A stretch of DNA of 14,338 nucleotides from DATBFX01 sp036558305 (GCA_036558305.1 DATBFX010000486.1:1-14338); one strand, 5' to 3'; counted from the stretch's first letter, positions 7,179-14,338 are shown. Program-made: numbers and translations. The notes: generated by a model not told the origin, from the letters alone.

Positions 7179-8480
7179 TTACCGCACGATCAATTGCATA
7201 TACCGTTTCTTCCCGACCCTGAGCAACGCACTTTCGCCCGGAATCGCAAACGGTCGATCGACGTCGTCGATCCGTTCGTCGTCGATGGTCAGGCCGCCCT
7301 GGACTGCCAGGCGCCGCGCCTCGCCGCGTGAGGAACAGAGCCCGGCGCGGACGAATGCCTCCGCGATCGTGAACCGTTCGCCCAACTCGCCGGCAGGAAT
7401 CTCAACGGTCGGGACCTCGACGGACGCGGAATCCGCCGAAGCGGTGCCGCGACCGAAGAGGACCCTCGCCGTTTCCTCGGCTCGTTCGGCCGCCTCCTCG
7501 CCGTGCGTCAGTTTCGTCGACTCGTAGGCGAGCACGCGCTTGGCCTCACGCAACGCCGCGCCTTCCTCCTTGGTGAGTTCGGCGATCTGCTCGTCGGGGA
7601 GAAAGGTGTAGAGCTTGAGGAGTTTCTCGACGGCGGCGTCCTCGACGTTGGTCCAGTACTGGTAGTAGTCGTACGGCTTCGTCAGGTGCGGATCGAGCCA
7701 GACGGAGTTGCCTTCGGTTTTGCCCATCTTCTGACCGGACGCGGTCGTCAGGAGCGGGCAGACGAGACCGAACGCCTGGCCGGCTTCGGCGCGGCGGATG
7801 AGGTCGACGCCGGCGACGATGTTGCCCCACTGGTCGGAACCGCCCATCTGGAGGGTGCACCCGGTCGTCCGGTAGAGGTGGAGGAAGTCGAAGGCCTGAA
7901 CGATCCGGTAGTTGAACTCGACGAAGTTGAGCCCCGACCCCTCCAGGCGCAGCTTGTAGGTCTCCGCCGCCAGCATCTCGTTGACGGAGAAATGCCGGCC
8001 GATGTCGCGCAGGAACTCGATGTAGCGCAACGGCAGCAGCCAGTCGGCGTTGTTCATCAGGAGCGCCGGCGGGTTGTCGCCGAAGCGATCGCCGGCGAAG
8101 TCGAGGTAGCGATCGAACTGCGGCAGGATGCTACGCAGATTCATTCTTATCTCTTCCTCGGTTTGCAGGGCACGGGTGGACGTCTTGCCGCTGGGATCGC
8201 CGACAAGCGCGGTGCCGCCGCCGCCGAGCGCGATCGGGCGGTGACCGAAGCGCTGGAGCGAGGCGAGCATCATGATCCCGAGCAGGTGGCCGACGTGGAG
8301 CGACGGCGCCGTCGGGTCGAAGCCGACGTAGGCGGTGACGCCGCCGCGATCGAACGCCGACCGCAACGCGGTTTCGTCGGTGACGTCGTAGACGTAGCCG
8401 CGGGATCGCAGGTAATCGATGGGGTTGAAGCCGGCGTCGCGGGCGATTTGGGCGGCGTCCTGGGTCATGGTGGCGCTCAC
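7179..8480 (-). CDS. tyrS: Tyrosyl-tRNA synthetase
   Basis: Class I aminoacyl-tRNA synthetase that charges tRNA-Tyr with tyrosine, 433 aa. The sequence shows the HIGH-type signature PSLHVGHLLGI (HVGH 62-65), the tyrosine-site region ALGGGGTALVGDPSGKTS (84-101), the Q-D-x-x-Q-W-G-N type motif GGSDQWGN (213-220) and the KMSKS-type loop KMGKT (251-255). A C-terminal S4 RNA-binding domain covers about 369-433 (FTIAEAFVRAGLCSSRGEARRL). The start is GTG 8480, which has AAGGAG (8490-8495) 9 nt upstream. The ATG four codons later (8468) would be 21 nt from that site and is less likely. The gene lies behind a long leader with a terminator and a hairpin, so attenuation of tyrS is likely. Confidence 0.97.
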   Translation of the reverse strand: MSATMTQDAAQIARDAGFNPIDYLRSRGYVYDVTDETALRSAFDRGGVTAYVGFDPTAPSLHVGHLLGIMMLASLQRFGHRPIALGGGGTALVGDPSGKTSTRALQTEEEIRMNLRSILPQFDRYLDFAGDRFGDNPPALLMNNADWLLPLRYIEFLRDIGRHFSVNEMLAAETYKLRLEGSGLNFVEFNYRIVQAFDFLHLYRTTGCTLQMGGSDQWGNIVAGVDLIRRAEAGQAFGLVCPLLTTASGQKMGKTEGNSVWLDPHLTKPYDYYQYWTNVEDAAVEKLLKLYTFLPDEQIAELTKEEGAALREAKRVLAYESTKLTHGEEAAERAEETARVLFGRGTASADSASVEVPTVEIPAGELGERFTIAEAFVRAGLCSSRGEARRLAVQGGLTIDDERIDDVDRPFAIPGESALLRVGKKRYMQLIVR

Positions 8481-8531
8481 GGCGAACTGCTCCTTCCTGG
8501 AACCTCGATCGGTGTGCGAACGGATGGCAAC

Positions 8532-8555
8532 AAAAAACCGAGGCAAGGGCCTCGG
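8532..8555 (-). terminator. Intrinsic terminator in tyrS leader (attenuator candidate)
   Basis: Read on the minus strand: CCGAGGC (rc of 8549-8555), CCTT loop, GCCTCGG (rc of 8538-8544), then TTTTTTG. This is a perfect 7-bp stem followed at once by six U. It lies 52 nt before the tyrS GTG, on the coding strand, and downstream of the likely tyrS promoter. It could instead be the distant terminator of the FAD-oxidoreductase operon, whose stop is about 277 nt upstream. The promoter between them favours an attenuator. Confidence 0.85.
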
Positions 8556-8583
8556 CTGTCGACGCGGCTGTCGGGCGGACCCC

Positions 8584-8712
8584 TCAGCGCCCGCGCGCCG
8601 GGTCTCCGCACGATCGCGCCGCGGGTGCGGTGTACGCGCAGCAGCCGCCACCGCCCGGATTCGGGGCGGTGGCAGGCTGCTGGGGTGTCACCTCCGCAAG
8701 CGCGTGATTCAT
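8584..8712 (-). other. Possible short ORF in tyrS leader, with Tyr codon after hairpin
   Basis: ATG at 8712 to TGA at 8584-8586, 42 codons: MNHALAEVTPQQPATAPNPG then GGGCCAYTAPAARSCGDPAR and GR. The stop lies about 29 nt before the terminator stem. Its only Tyr codon (UAC, codon 27) comes directly after the 18-bp hairpin. No ribosome-binding site is visible. The ATG is only 8 nt beyond the candidate -10, so it could be at or near the transcript 5' end (leaderless). A single Tyr codon is weak evidence for a ribosome-stalling leader peptide, and the ORF may be chance. Confidence 0.2.
8639..8682 (-). promoter_or_regulatory. 18-bp hairpin in tyrS leader RNA
   Basis: Inverted repeat CAGCAGCC + GCCACCGCCC (8639-8656), loop 8657-8663, then GGGCGGTGGC + A + GGCTGCTG (8664-8682). 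There are eighteen base pairs, interrupted by one unpaired base at 8674. It is part of the transcribed leader if the promoter at 8721-8749 is right, and is not followed by a U-run, so it is not a terminator. Confidence 0.7.
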
Positions 8713-8720
8713 GGTCGGAT

Positions 8721-8749
8721 ACGCTACGGGTCACGACGGCAGATGTCAA
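8721..8749 (-). promoter_or_regulatory. Sigma70-like promoter for tyrS
   Basis: On the minus strand TTGACA (8749-8744) is followed by a 17-nt spacer and TAGCGT (8726-8721) as the -10. The predicted RNA start falls near 8712-8716, giving a tyrS leader of about 235 nt with the hairpin and terminator described. The -35 is consensus and the -10 is weak. Confidence 0.55.
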
Positions 8750-8776
8750 GTCGCCGCGATCGATCGGGCGCGACGT

Positions 8777-8818
8777 CCAACTCCGACCGCTGACCCGCGG
8801 GCAGGATCGCCGAGTTGG
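8777..8818. other. Inverted repeat in intergenic region downstream of FAD oxidoreductase
   Basis: CCAACTC (8777-8783) and GAGTTGG (8812-8818) are exact inverse complements, extended by two pairs including a G-U. They are separated by 28 nt. On the minus strand the 5' arm begins 14 nt after the oxidoreductase stop. There is no U-run, so this is at most a weak 3'-end structure. Confidence 0.3.
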
Positions 8819-8831
8819 GCGACGGGCGAAA

Positions 8832-9950
8832 TCAGGCCGCCAGTCGCAACGCGGCGCGGTGCGCGTAGAGCTCCGGCGGGAACGGCAGGAACGATGCCAT
8901 CGCCACGGCTTCCTCGTAGGACGCACGCGTTGCCTCGTTGCGCCGTCGTTCGTAGCCGGCGAGTGCCTCTGCCGGCGAGAGGCGTCCGGTGAAGCCGGCG
9001 TCGATCGCGTCGGTCAGCAACTCGGCGTCGCGGAAGGCGTCGGTGATGCCTTGCGCGGTGAGCGGGTCCTTGTGGTAGCCGGCGTCCCCGACGAGCGCCC
9101 AACCGGGACCGTACGGTTTGCGGTACTGGTTCGGCAGGTCGGCCGTTCCCAACCAACGTTCGACCCGGCGACCGGGGCGGACGAGTTCCGCGAACCACGG
9201 CACGCGGTCGAGCGAGGCGAAGAAGGCGCGCTCGATGTCCGCCCGAAACGACGGAAACTCGGCGACCGGTGCCTGGACGGCGACGCAGGTCAAACCGCCG
9301 TGGGTGGGAAAGGCGATCATGAACCGATTGCCGACGATTGCGACGGCGATACCATCGACCGGGATGTCGGCAAAGTAACTGAAATACCCGCAGGTCAGGG
9401 TCGGTCGCGTGTTGTAGACCGGAGCCTGGACGGAGCGCGCGACCAGCGAATGGAGTCCGTCCGCCCCGACGACGATCGGCGCGCGCTCCTCGACAACCCC
9501 GCCGGTCCGCGACCGCCCGCGAATACCGACGACTTCGCCGTTCTCGAACACGAGTTCCTGAACAGAAAAACCCTCGCGGAGTTCCGCTCCGGCCTCGGCG
9601 GCGGCGTGCGCCAGGAGCGTATCGAGGACGTAGCGGCGAGGACCGTAGTTGGCATCGACGCCGTCGACGGGTTCGATCGGTCCGGAGAGCGGAAAGTCGC
9701 CGAGATCGAACGTTTGCCGGCGAACCGCCGGGCAACCGGAGGCGACGATCCGGTCGAGCAGCCCCCACCGTTTCAGGCTGCCAACCCCCGGTCCGTGGAT
9801 GAAGTGGTTGCGCATCGTGTCGCTGGGGAAGGTGACGCGGTCGACGAGCAAGACCCGGTAACCCCTGCGCGCGAGCAGCATCGCGGTCGGCGAGCCGGCG
9901 CAACGGGCGCCGACGACGATGACGTCGTGGCGTTGGGACGAGGCGGCCAT
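8832..9950 (-). CDS. FAD-dependent oxidoreductase / monooxygenase
   Basis: A 372-aa flavoprotein of the PHBH/geranylgeranyl-reductase-like group. The N-terminal nucleotide fold is HDVIVVGARCAGSPTAMLLARRG (8-30, VGARCAG being a variant of GxGxxG), with an acidic residue at D37. Next come R47-N48, then PIVVGADGLHSLVAR (158-172), the conserved DG region. The flavin-contacting GD motif is WALVGDAGYHKDPLTAQG (284-301). The enzyme probably hydroxylates or reduces a small organic substrate, and I do not know which. The start ATG 9950 has GAGGAG 9 nt upstream. It is the third gene of a likely operon behind the methyltransferase and the ABM protein (71 nt gap). The reported homologues with halogenase activity need extra lysines that I do not identify here. 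Confidence 0.9.
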   Translation of the reverse strand: MAASSQRHDVIVVGARCAGSPTAMLLARRGYRVLLVDRVTFPSDTMRNHFIHGPGVGSLKRWGLLDRIVASGCPAVRRQTFDLGDFPLSGPIEPVDGVDANYGPRRYVLDTLLAHAAAEAGAELREGFSVQELVFENGEVVGIRGRSRTGGVVEERAPIVVGADGLHSLVARSVQAPVYNTRPTLTCGYFSYFADIPVDGIAVAIVGNRFMIAFPTHGGLTCVAVQAPVAEFPSFRADIERAFFASLDRVPWFAELVRPGRRVERWLGTADLPNQYRKPYGPGWALVGDAGYHKDPLTAQGITDAFRDAELLTDAIDAGFTGRLSPAEALAGYERRRNEATRASYEEAVAMASFLPFPPELYAHRAALRLAA

Positions 9951-10021
9951 GGCACGATTCTCCTCGGGCGGACGCGCCTCGGCGGGTCCGCAGCGGTTGC
10001 CGCCGTTGGATCGGCGAAGGG

Positions 10022-10318
10022 TTAGCGAGGGGGATAGGAGGCGACGATCTCGCCGTCGTGCCACTCGGGCTCGGCGGCCAGGAGCGCGCGGATTTGTTGG
10101 TAGCGGTCGTTTTGCGCCGGGCTGCCGGCGTTGGCGACGTAGGCGTCCTTGCTCTCGAACGCGACCACGAGGATGTACTCGTTTGGATGGGCGTCCAACC
10201 GGTAGATCTGCTGGGAGACGAAACCGGGGACCTGGATCGACTCGAAGTCGCGCGAAATCTGACGCAGTTGCTCCTCGGCACCGGGTTTGATCTTCATCCG
10301 GGCAACCGTTCCGTACAT
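10022..10318 (-). CDS. ABM-family small monooxygenase (dimeric alpha-beta barrel)
   Basis: A 98-aa single-domain protein of the antibiotic biosynthesis monooxygenase (ABM) / dimeric alpha+beta barrel type. It opens MYGTVARMKIKPGAEEQL. The ABM-like strand pattern continues with GFVSQQIYRLDAHPNEYILVV then AFESKDAYVANAGSP. Family members act on aromatic substrates without cofactor, degrade small metabolites or simply bind haem, so substrate and even catalysis are uncertain. ATG 10318 has AAAGGAG 7 nt upstream. It lies 31 nt after the methyltransferase gene and 71 nt before the FAD oxidoreductase, on the same strand. Confidence 0.88.
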   Translation of the reverse strand: MYGTVARMKIKPGAEEQLRQISRDFESIQVPGFVSQQIYRLDAHPNEYILVVAFESKDAYVANAGSPAQNDRYQQIRALLAAEPEWHDGEIVASYPPR

Positions 10319-10349
10319 GGCGATGCTCCTTTCTGGTGTTGGCGACCGG

Positions 10350-11438
10350 CTACGGCCGGAGCTCGTAGAGGTTGTTGAACGGATTCTCGATCGGGACGCG
10401 GCGGAAGTCGGAGAATCCCGCTTCGGCGCCGAGCGATCGCAACTTGGATTCGGGCAGACCCGCCGCACCCAGCCCCTCGCCGCCCTCGGCAAGCGCCGTG
10501 GTCATGCAGTAGGCGATGCTGGAGCCATGGAGGAAGGTTCCGACCGGGCCGGCGTTCCCTTCGATCGTCTCCGCGCTGTTGAAGTCGAGGCAGGCGAAGA
10601 TGCCGTCGGGTTTGAGCGCCTGCCGGATCGCGCGCAGGAACGAGACCGGGTGGGCCGCGTCGTGGACGACGTCGAAGGCGGTGACCACGTCGTAGCGTTC
10701 GGACAGCCCGCCTTCGATGTTTCTCACCTCGAAGCGGACGCGATCGGCGACGCCGGCGTCCGCCGCGCTCGCCGCCGCGTACTCGACCGAATCGGCGACG
10801 AGGTCGTAACCGACAAATTGCGAGTGCGGGAACGCCTCGGCCAGCCGGATCAGCGCCCGACCGCGACCGCAGCCGACGTCGGCGACGAGGGCGCCGCGTT
10901 CGAGCCGGGTCTGCACGTCCGGCATCGCCAGGAGCCATTGCTGGACGAGGAAGTTGTCGAACCAGGCGGAGGTGTTGCGCTCCATGCCGCCGAACCAGTC
11001 CTCGTCGTAGGCCGAGATCGGCACCCCTTTGCCGTCGGCGAAGGCGTCGGCGACGCGATCGGAGACGCGACACAGGGCGCGGAACTGCTGGAAGAAGCCG
11101 CCGACGAAGAACGGACTCCCCTCCTGCGAGACGACCATGGCGTGTTCGGGCGGGAGCGCGAACCGCCGCGTTGCCGGGTCGTATTCGACGTACCCGGCGC
11201 TCGCCATCGCCGCCAGCCATTCGCGGGCATAGTGGTCGTCGATCCCGGATCGGCTCGCGAGTTCGGCGGCCGTGGCCGGGCCGCGACGGGCGAGGTCGGC
11301 GAAGAGACCGTAGCGATCGCCGATACCGACGAGCCAACTGGAAATCATGCCGCTCAGGTCACCCATGACTTTGCCGAAGAAGGCCTCGGTCTTCGCGTGG
11401 TCGAGGACCGGGCGTTCCACCGTCAGTTCCGCCACCAT
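10350..11438 (-). CDS. SAM-dependent methyltransferase with N-terminal winged helix (Rv2258c-like)
   Basis: A 362-aa class I methyltransferase. Residues about 17-100 form a winged helix-like dimerisation part (GDRYGLFADLARRGPATAAELA..HYAREWLAAM), as in Rv2258c-type and O-methyltransferase-like proteins. The SAM site is ALVADVGCGRGRALIRLAEAFP (183-204, D-x-G-x-G-x-G). The segment RYDVVTAFDVVHDAAHPVSFL holds the D-V-x-x-x-F-D motif after the SAM fold. The methyl acceptor is unknown. ATG 11438 has AGGAGGG about 6 nt upstream. It is the first gene of the probable operon with the ABM protein and the FAD oxidoreductase, and a region of about 200 nt plus a repeat element separates it from the LuxR-type gene. 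Confidence 0.92.
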   Translation of the reverse strand: MVAELTVERPVLDHAKTEAFFGKVMGDLSGMISSWLVGIGDRYGLFADLARRGPATAAELASRSGIDDHYAREWLAAMASAGYVEYDPATRRFALPPEHAMVVSQEGSPFFVGGFFQQFRALCRVSDRVADAFADGKGVPISAYDEDWFGGMERNTSAWFDNFLVQQWLLAMPDVQTRLERGALVADVGCGRGRALIRLAEAFPHSQFVGYDLVADSVEYAAASAADAGVADRVRFEVRNIEGGLSERYDVVTAFDVVHDAAHPVSFLRAIRQALKPDGIFACLDFNSAETIEGNAGPVGTFLHGSSIAYCMTTALAEGGEGLGAAGLPESKLRSLGAEAGFSDFRRVPIENPFNNLYELRP

Positions 11439-11641
11439 CGATGTCCCTCCTGGTCGTGTGCGAATCGTCGCGATCACTTTAGGGAGTCAGCGGTGGCGGG
11501 GCTTCCTCAGAGGTGATGATTTTTCGGGAAGGGGATGCGGAGATTTCGCGGACGGGCAGGGCGGGATGAGGAGAAAACCGTGTGAATGGTGTGCCGATGA
11601 CCCTCATTATGGTGCAGAACTTTTGGGCCGCGACCGCTTGT
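11439..11641. other. Upstream region of the methyltransferase operon
   Basis: About 200 nt of non-coding sequence between the methyltransferase start and the repeat element. It presumably holds the operon promoter, but I could not recognise a convincing -35/-10 pair on the minus strand. No RNA gene was seen. Confidence 0.4.
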
Positions 11642-11936
11642 GGTGCGTAGGGGCAGGCCGCCGTGCCTACCCGGTTCCTCAACGCGGCGCTTCACCCTTG
11701 AGCAGGGCAGGCACGGCGGCCACCTGTTCCAAGACATTGGCGTCGCGGCCCTCGTCGCCCGGGGTTCAAACCCCGGGCTCACCCAGAGAAGCCGGCTCAA
11801 GCCGGCTGGAGACCGGCTTTGCAGCCCGCTTCAGCGGGCTTATCGAGGCTCAGCCCGGGGGGTTGAACCCCGGGCGGCGAGCGCGCGAGGCGGGATAGTT
11901 GGAACAGGTGAGCACGGCGGCCTGCCCCTACGAACC
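11642..11936. repeat. Palindrome-rich intergenic element with 25-nt terminal inverted repeats (MITE/REP-like)
   Basis: The outer arms are GGTGCGTAGGGG.. (11642-11666) and its inverse complement at 11912-11936. They match over 24 of 25 positions and include a perfect 21-nt core (11646-11666 and 11912-11932). Nested inside, CACCTGTTCC (11721-11730) pairs with GGAACAGGTG (11901-11910), and a 14-nt arm at 11756-11769 pairs with 11863-11876. Between them lie smaller hairpins: CCGGGGTT-CA-AACCCCGG (11759-11776), AGCCGGCT-CA-AGCCGGCT (11790-11807), AGCCCGCT-TC-AGCGGGCT (11823-11840) and GGGTTGAACCCC-like (11859-11875). They are spaced about 32-33 nt apart. There is no transposase and no target duplication that I can see. 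It is probably a non-autonomous or structural repeat family. Confidence 0.75.
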
Positions 11937-14338
11937 GCCGGCAACGTTGACCCCGCCGCCGGGGACGATCAAACCCCTGTCCGTGGCCCAGGCCGCGATC
12001 TGCGCGCGTGAGCTGAAATCGAGTTTGGCGAGGATGTTACCGACATGGGTGGCCACGGTTCGCTCGCCGACGCTGAGCTCGTCGGCGATCGCGCGGTTCG
12101 ACAAGCCGTGGGCAATCAGGGCGGCCACGTCGCGCTCGCGCGCGGTCAGGCCGCCGAACGCCTGTTTGGCGGCCTGGAGGGGTGTTGGTTGGCGTGGGGT
12201 CGGGAATCGGGCGGCGGTCGCCGCCAGGAAGTGGGCCCGCGCCGCGTCGATGCCGAGTTCGGGGATCGGACCCTCCGGGATCGTGGCCGCGATCTCGGCG
12301 ATGACCGACCCGGCGTCGGCGAAGGCTTGGTCGGCCTGCGCACGGTGACCCCCTGCTTGTTCGGCTCGGCCGAGGGCCAGCAGGATCTGCCAGAGCAGCG
12401 GCCGGGCCCGCCGCTGCCGGGCTTTGGCTTCGCCCTGGCGAAGGACCGCGGCGGCTTCATCGTACCGATCGAGGGCAGTCAGCGCTTCGCCGCGGACCAG
12501 CCAGAGCGGGGGAATCGCCCTCGTCGGAGAGGCATGAGCGGAACCGGCGATCAGGCGATCGACGACCGCGAGTGCCTGCGCCGAATCGCCGCGTGCGAGC
12601 GCGAGTTCGGCGCGGGCCAACCAGCCGAGGCGGTCGAACCATGCGCCCATCGGCGCATCCGGTGCGAGGAGCATGTCGATCGTCGCCTCCGCGCCGTCGA
12701 GATCGCCGAGGCGTAAGCGGACGTACGCGAGGAGCAAAGAGATCATCCCTCCCCAGTAGGCGGACCCGATCTCGCGCGCGAGCGCCCCACCCTGCTCGAG
12801 CAGGCGCTGCGCGACGTCGAAGGTGCACAGATCGACCGCCATCGACCCGAACGACAGTCGGGCACCGGTCTCCCATTGCTTGTGCCCGATCTCTTCGGCG
12901 ATGTGGAGGCTGCGACGCGCGGCATCGAGGGCGCTGCCGTAGTCGCCCACGGCGTAGAAGCAGTAGGAGCTGTCGAGCAAAGCAAACGCCTCGCCCGCGG
13001 GCCAGCCGATCTCGCGGGCGATGGCGACGGCCTCGGCCGTTCGGCCCAATGCCTCCTCGACGCCGGTCTCGGCGGTGACGACGATCATGGACGGGTGGAC
13101 AAACGCGAGCAGTGACGAGGTGACGAGACTGTTGACCAGGCCCCGCCGGTCCCCGAGTTCGCGGAAAAGCGCGATGCCCTCGTCATAGTGGGCGGCGGCG
13201 GCGAGGGCGTCGCCCCGATAACTGGTCGCCAGCGCCAGCAGATCGAGCGTTTCGGCGATTCCTTCGCGCTCGCCGGATTGACGGAAAAACGCCAGCGCCT
13301 CCTCGTGATATCCGCACGCCACCTCGGCCGAACCGGTGTTGACGTGCCAGTTGCCGACCCGGTTGAGACTGCGTGCCAGACGATTCGCATCGCCGATCTC
13401 TCGGGCCAGGGTGAGTGCGGCGTCGAAGTAGCCGCCAGCGGCGCCGTAATCGCGGGATGCCCAGAGGAAACCGAGATCGAGCAGTGCCTGCCATTCCCGT
13501 AGGCGATCGTTCGTCAGCCGTGCCGCTGCCAGCACCGCCTCGTGGTCCGCGCGGGCCCGCTCGAAGTCGCCGGTGGTTTCGGAGGCCAGTCCGCGCGATC
13601 GATAGAGATCGGGTTGGACCGGCAGACCGAGGGCATCCGCGGCGCGGATGGCTCGGGTCAGGTGCTCGACCGCGGCCCGCGGACTGTCCATCGTCCGCGC
13701 GTGTTCCCCGGCCCGGCGCCCGTACTCCAGCGCTTTCTCCCAAACGCCGGCCGCGGCGTAGTGCAGCGCGAGGTCGGCTACCTGAGCGTCCTGGGAAGCG
13801 CCCGGTTGGCGCTCGATCGCCTCGGCGACGCGACGATGGAGGGTCTGCCGTTCCCGCGCCAGCAGGTCGGAGTAGATCGCCTGGCGGGTCAAGGCGTGGC
13901 GAAAGGCGAAGCGATCGGCCGACTCTTCGACGACGAGTTGGGCGCCGATCAACTCTTTGATCGACGTCAACAGGTCGTCCTCGTCGACCTGGAGCAGATC
14001 CTGAAGGAGCGCGAAGTCGAAGCGTCGACCGGCGACCGCGGCGAGCCTCAGCGTTCGCTGGGCCCGCTCGCCGACTCCCGCGGCCCGACGTCGTACCGCC
14101 TCCTGAACGCTGCGCGGTATCTTCAAGGCGTCGAGGTCCTTGCGGTTCCAGGCGCCGTCGGCGTAGAAGATGTCGCCGCTGGCGACGAGCGATTTGAGCG
14201 TTTCTTCGACGAAGAAGGGGTTGCCGTCGGTCAGCGCCGACAGCACGTCGAGGAAATCGGCGCGGATCGAACGGCCGACGCCGAAAATCGCCCGCACCAT
14301 GGCGTCGACGTCGGTCGGGCGCAATCGATCCAGACGCA
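11928..14338 (-). CDS. LuxR-family transcriptional regulator, ATPase/TPR type (N-terminus cut by window edge)
   Basis: A large regulator with 803 residues in the window. It is open at the right edge. It begins in the C-terminal part of an AAA/NB-ARC-like ATPase (RLRPTDVDAMVRAIFGVGRS... TDGNPFFVEETLKSLV), as in predicted-ATPase MalT-like regulators. The motif FRHALTRQAIYSDLLARERQTLHRRV ends this domain. A long TPR-like helical array follows (about 180-680). The C-terminal HTH starts GGLTARERDVAALIAHGLSNRAIADELSVGERTV, then ATHVGNILAKLDFSSRAQIAAWA. The family senses ligands or partners through TPR and switches genes by the HTH. The HTH part is followed by an unusual GLIVPGGGVNVAGGS tail, ending at the stop codon supplied by the repeat element. 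It is upstream of, and co-oriented with, the methyltransferase operon, so it could control it. That is inference. Confidence 0.9.
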   Translation of the reverse strand, partial: RLDRLRPTDVDAMVRAIFGVGRSIRADFLDVLSALTDGNPFFVEETLKSLVASGDIFYADGAWNRKDLDALKIPRSVQEAVRRRAAGVGERAQRTLRLAAVAGRRFDFALLQDLLQVDEDDLLTSIKELIGAQLVVEESADRFAFRHALTRQAIYSDLLARERQTLHRRVAEAIERQPGASQDAQVADLALHYAAAGVWEKALEYGRRAGEHARTMDSPRAAVEHLTRAIRAADALGLPVQPDLYRSRGLASETTGDFERARADHEAVLAAARLTNDRLREWQALLDLGFLWASRDYGAAGGYFDAALTLAREIGDANRLARSLNRVGNWHVNTGSAEVACGYHEEALAFFRQSGEREGIAETLDLLALATSYRGDALAAAAHYDEGIALFRELGDRRGLVNSLVTSSLLAFVHPSMIVVTAETGVEEALGRTAEAVAIAREIGWPAGEAFALLDSSYCFYAVGDYGSALDAARRSLHIAEEIGHKQWETGARLSFGSMAVDLCTFDVAQRLLEQGGALAREIGSAYWGGMISLLLAYVRLRLGDLDGAEATIDMLLAPDAPMGAWFDRLGWLARAELALARGDSAQALAVVDRLIAGSAHASPTRAIPPLWLVRGEALTALDRYDEAAAVLRQGEAKARQRRARPLLWQILLALGRAEQAGGHRAQADQAFADAGSVIAEIAATIPEGPIPELGIDAARAHFLAATAARFPTPRQPTPLQAAKQAFGGLTARERDVAALIAHGLSNRAIADELSVGERTVATHVGNILAKLDFSSRAQIAAWATDRGLIVPGGGVNVAGGS

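Noticed and set aside
8480..8749. Canonical T-box riboswitch upstream of tyrS
   Set aside because: No AGGGTGGNACCGCG-like T-box and no recognisable Stem I details; kept only as an unclassified attenuator.
7503..10025. Plus-strand reading frame of 840 codons across tyrS, its leader and the FAD oxidoreductase
   Set aside because: Antisense to two well-supported genes and runs unchanged through non-coding leader sequence; composition is that of a shadow frame.
11755..11780. tRNA T-arm-like sequence (GGTTCAAACC)
   Set aside because: It is one arm pair of the palindromic repeat. No acceptor, anticodon or D-arm can be placed around it.
11750..11880. CRISPR-like array
   Set aside because: The regularly spaced hairpins differ in sequence and the intervening sequences are not spacers of constant size; no cas genes.

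Overview
The window is GC-rich chromosomal DNA with densely packed genes on both strands and third codon positions that are strongly G/C. Long spurious reading frames mirror most real genes. Single-protein impressions point to a high-GC, non-proteobacterial lineage. A Chloroflexota (Thermomicrobia-like) bacterium is my best guess, from the Tat/sortase-type secreted enzyme, the large ATPase-TPR-LuxR regulator, the Rv2258c-like methyltransferase and the GC-rich palindromic intergenic repeats. This placement is inference and was not tested by a search.

Left part (1-3410). A threonine biosynthesis pair, thrC-thrB, runs leftwards, and thrB is cut by the window edge. Divergent from it is a HigBA-type toxin-antitoxin module in which BOTH genes carry a single-base frameshift. 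Each gene is easily reassembled across the shift, so the module looks dead or the assembly has two indels. The antitoxin 3' end overlaps the 3' end of a convergent HEAT-repeat protein gene by 53 bp.

Middle part (3435-8480). A sortase gene with a twin-arginine-like signal and its own terminator lies on the minus strand. Divergent from it are a small four-helix membrane protein and an MFS exporter, followed by a small DUF4190-like membrane protein. These converge on tyrS (tyrosyl-tRNA synthetase, minus strand). tyrS has a leader of about 240 nt with a sigma70-like promoter, an 18-bp hairpin, a possible short leader ORF and an intrinsic terminator 52 nt before the start codon. This is the layout of a transcription attenuator, yet I cannot find the T-box consensus.

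Right part (8832-14338, all minus strand). A probable operon runs SAM methyltransferase, then ABM-family small monooxygenase, then FAD-dependent oxidoreductase, and could modify a small molecule. Upstream is a large LuxR-family ATPase/TPR regulator, truncated by the window edge. Between the regulator and the operon lies an element of about 295 bp packed with palindromes and bounded by 25-nt inverted repeats. One arm of that element supplies the regulator's stop codon.

The best candidates for something undescribed are the tyrS leader, the palindromic element that caps the LuxR gene, and the three-gene modification operon. None of them amounts to a clearly new system on sequence inspection alone.
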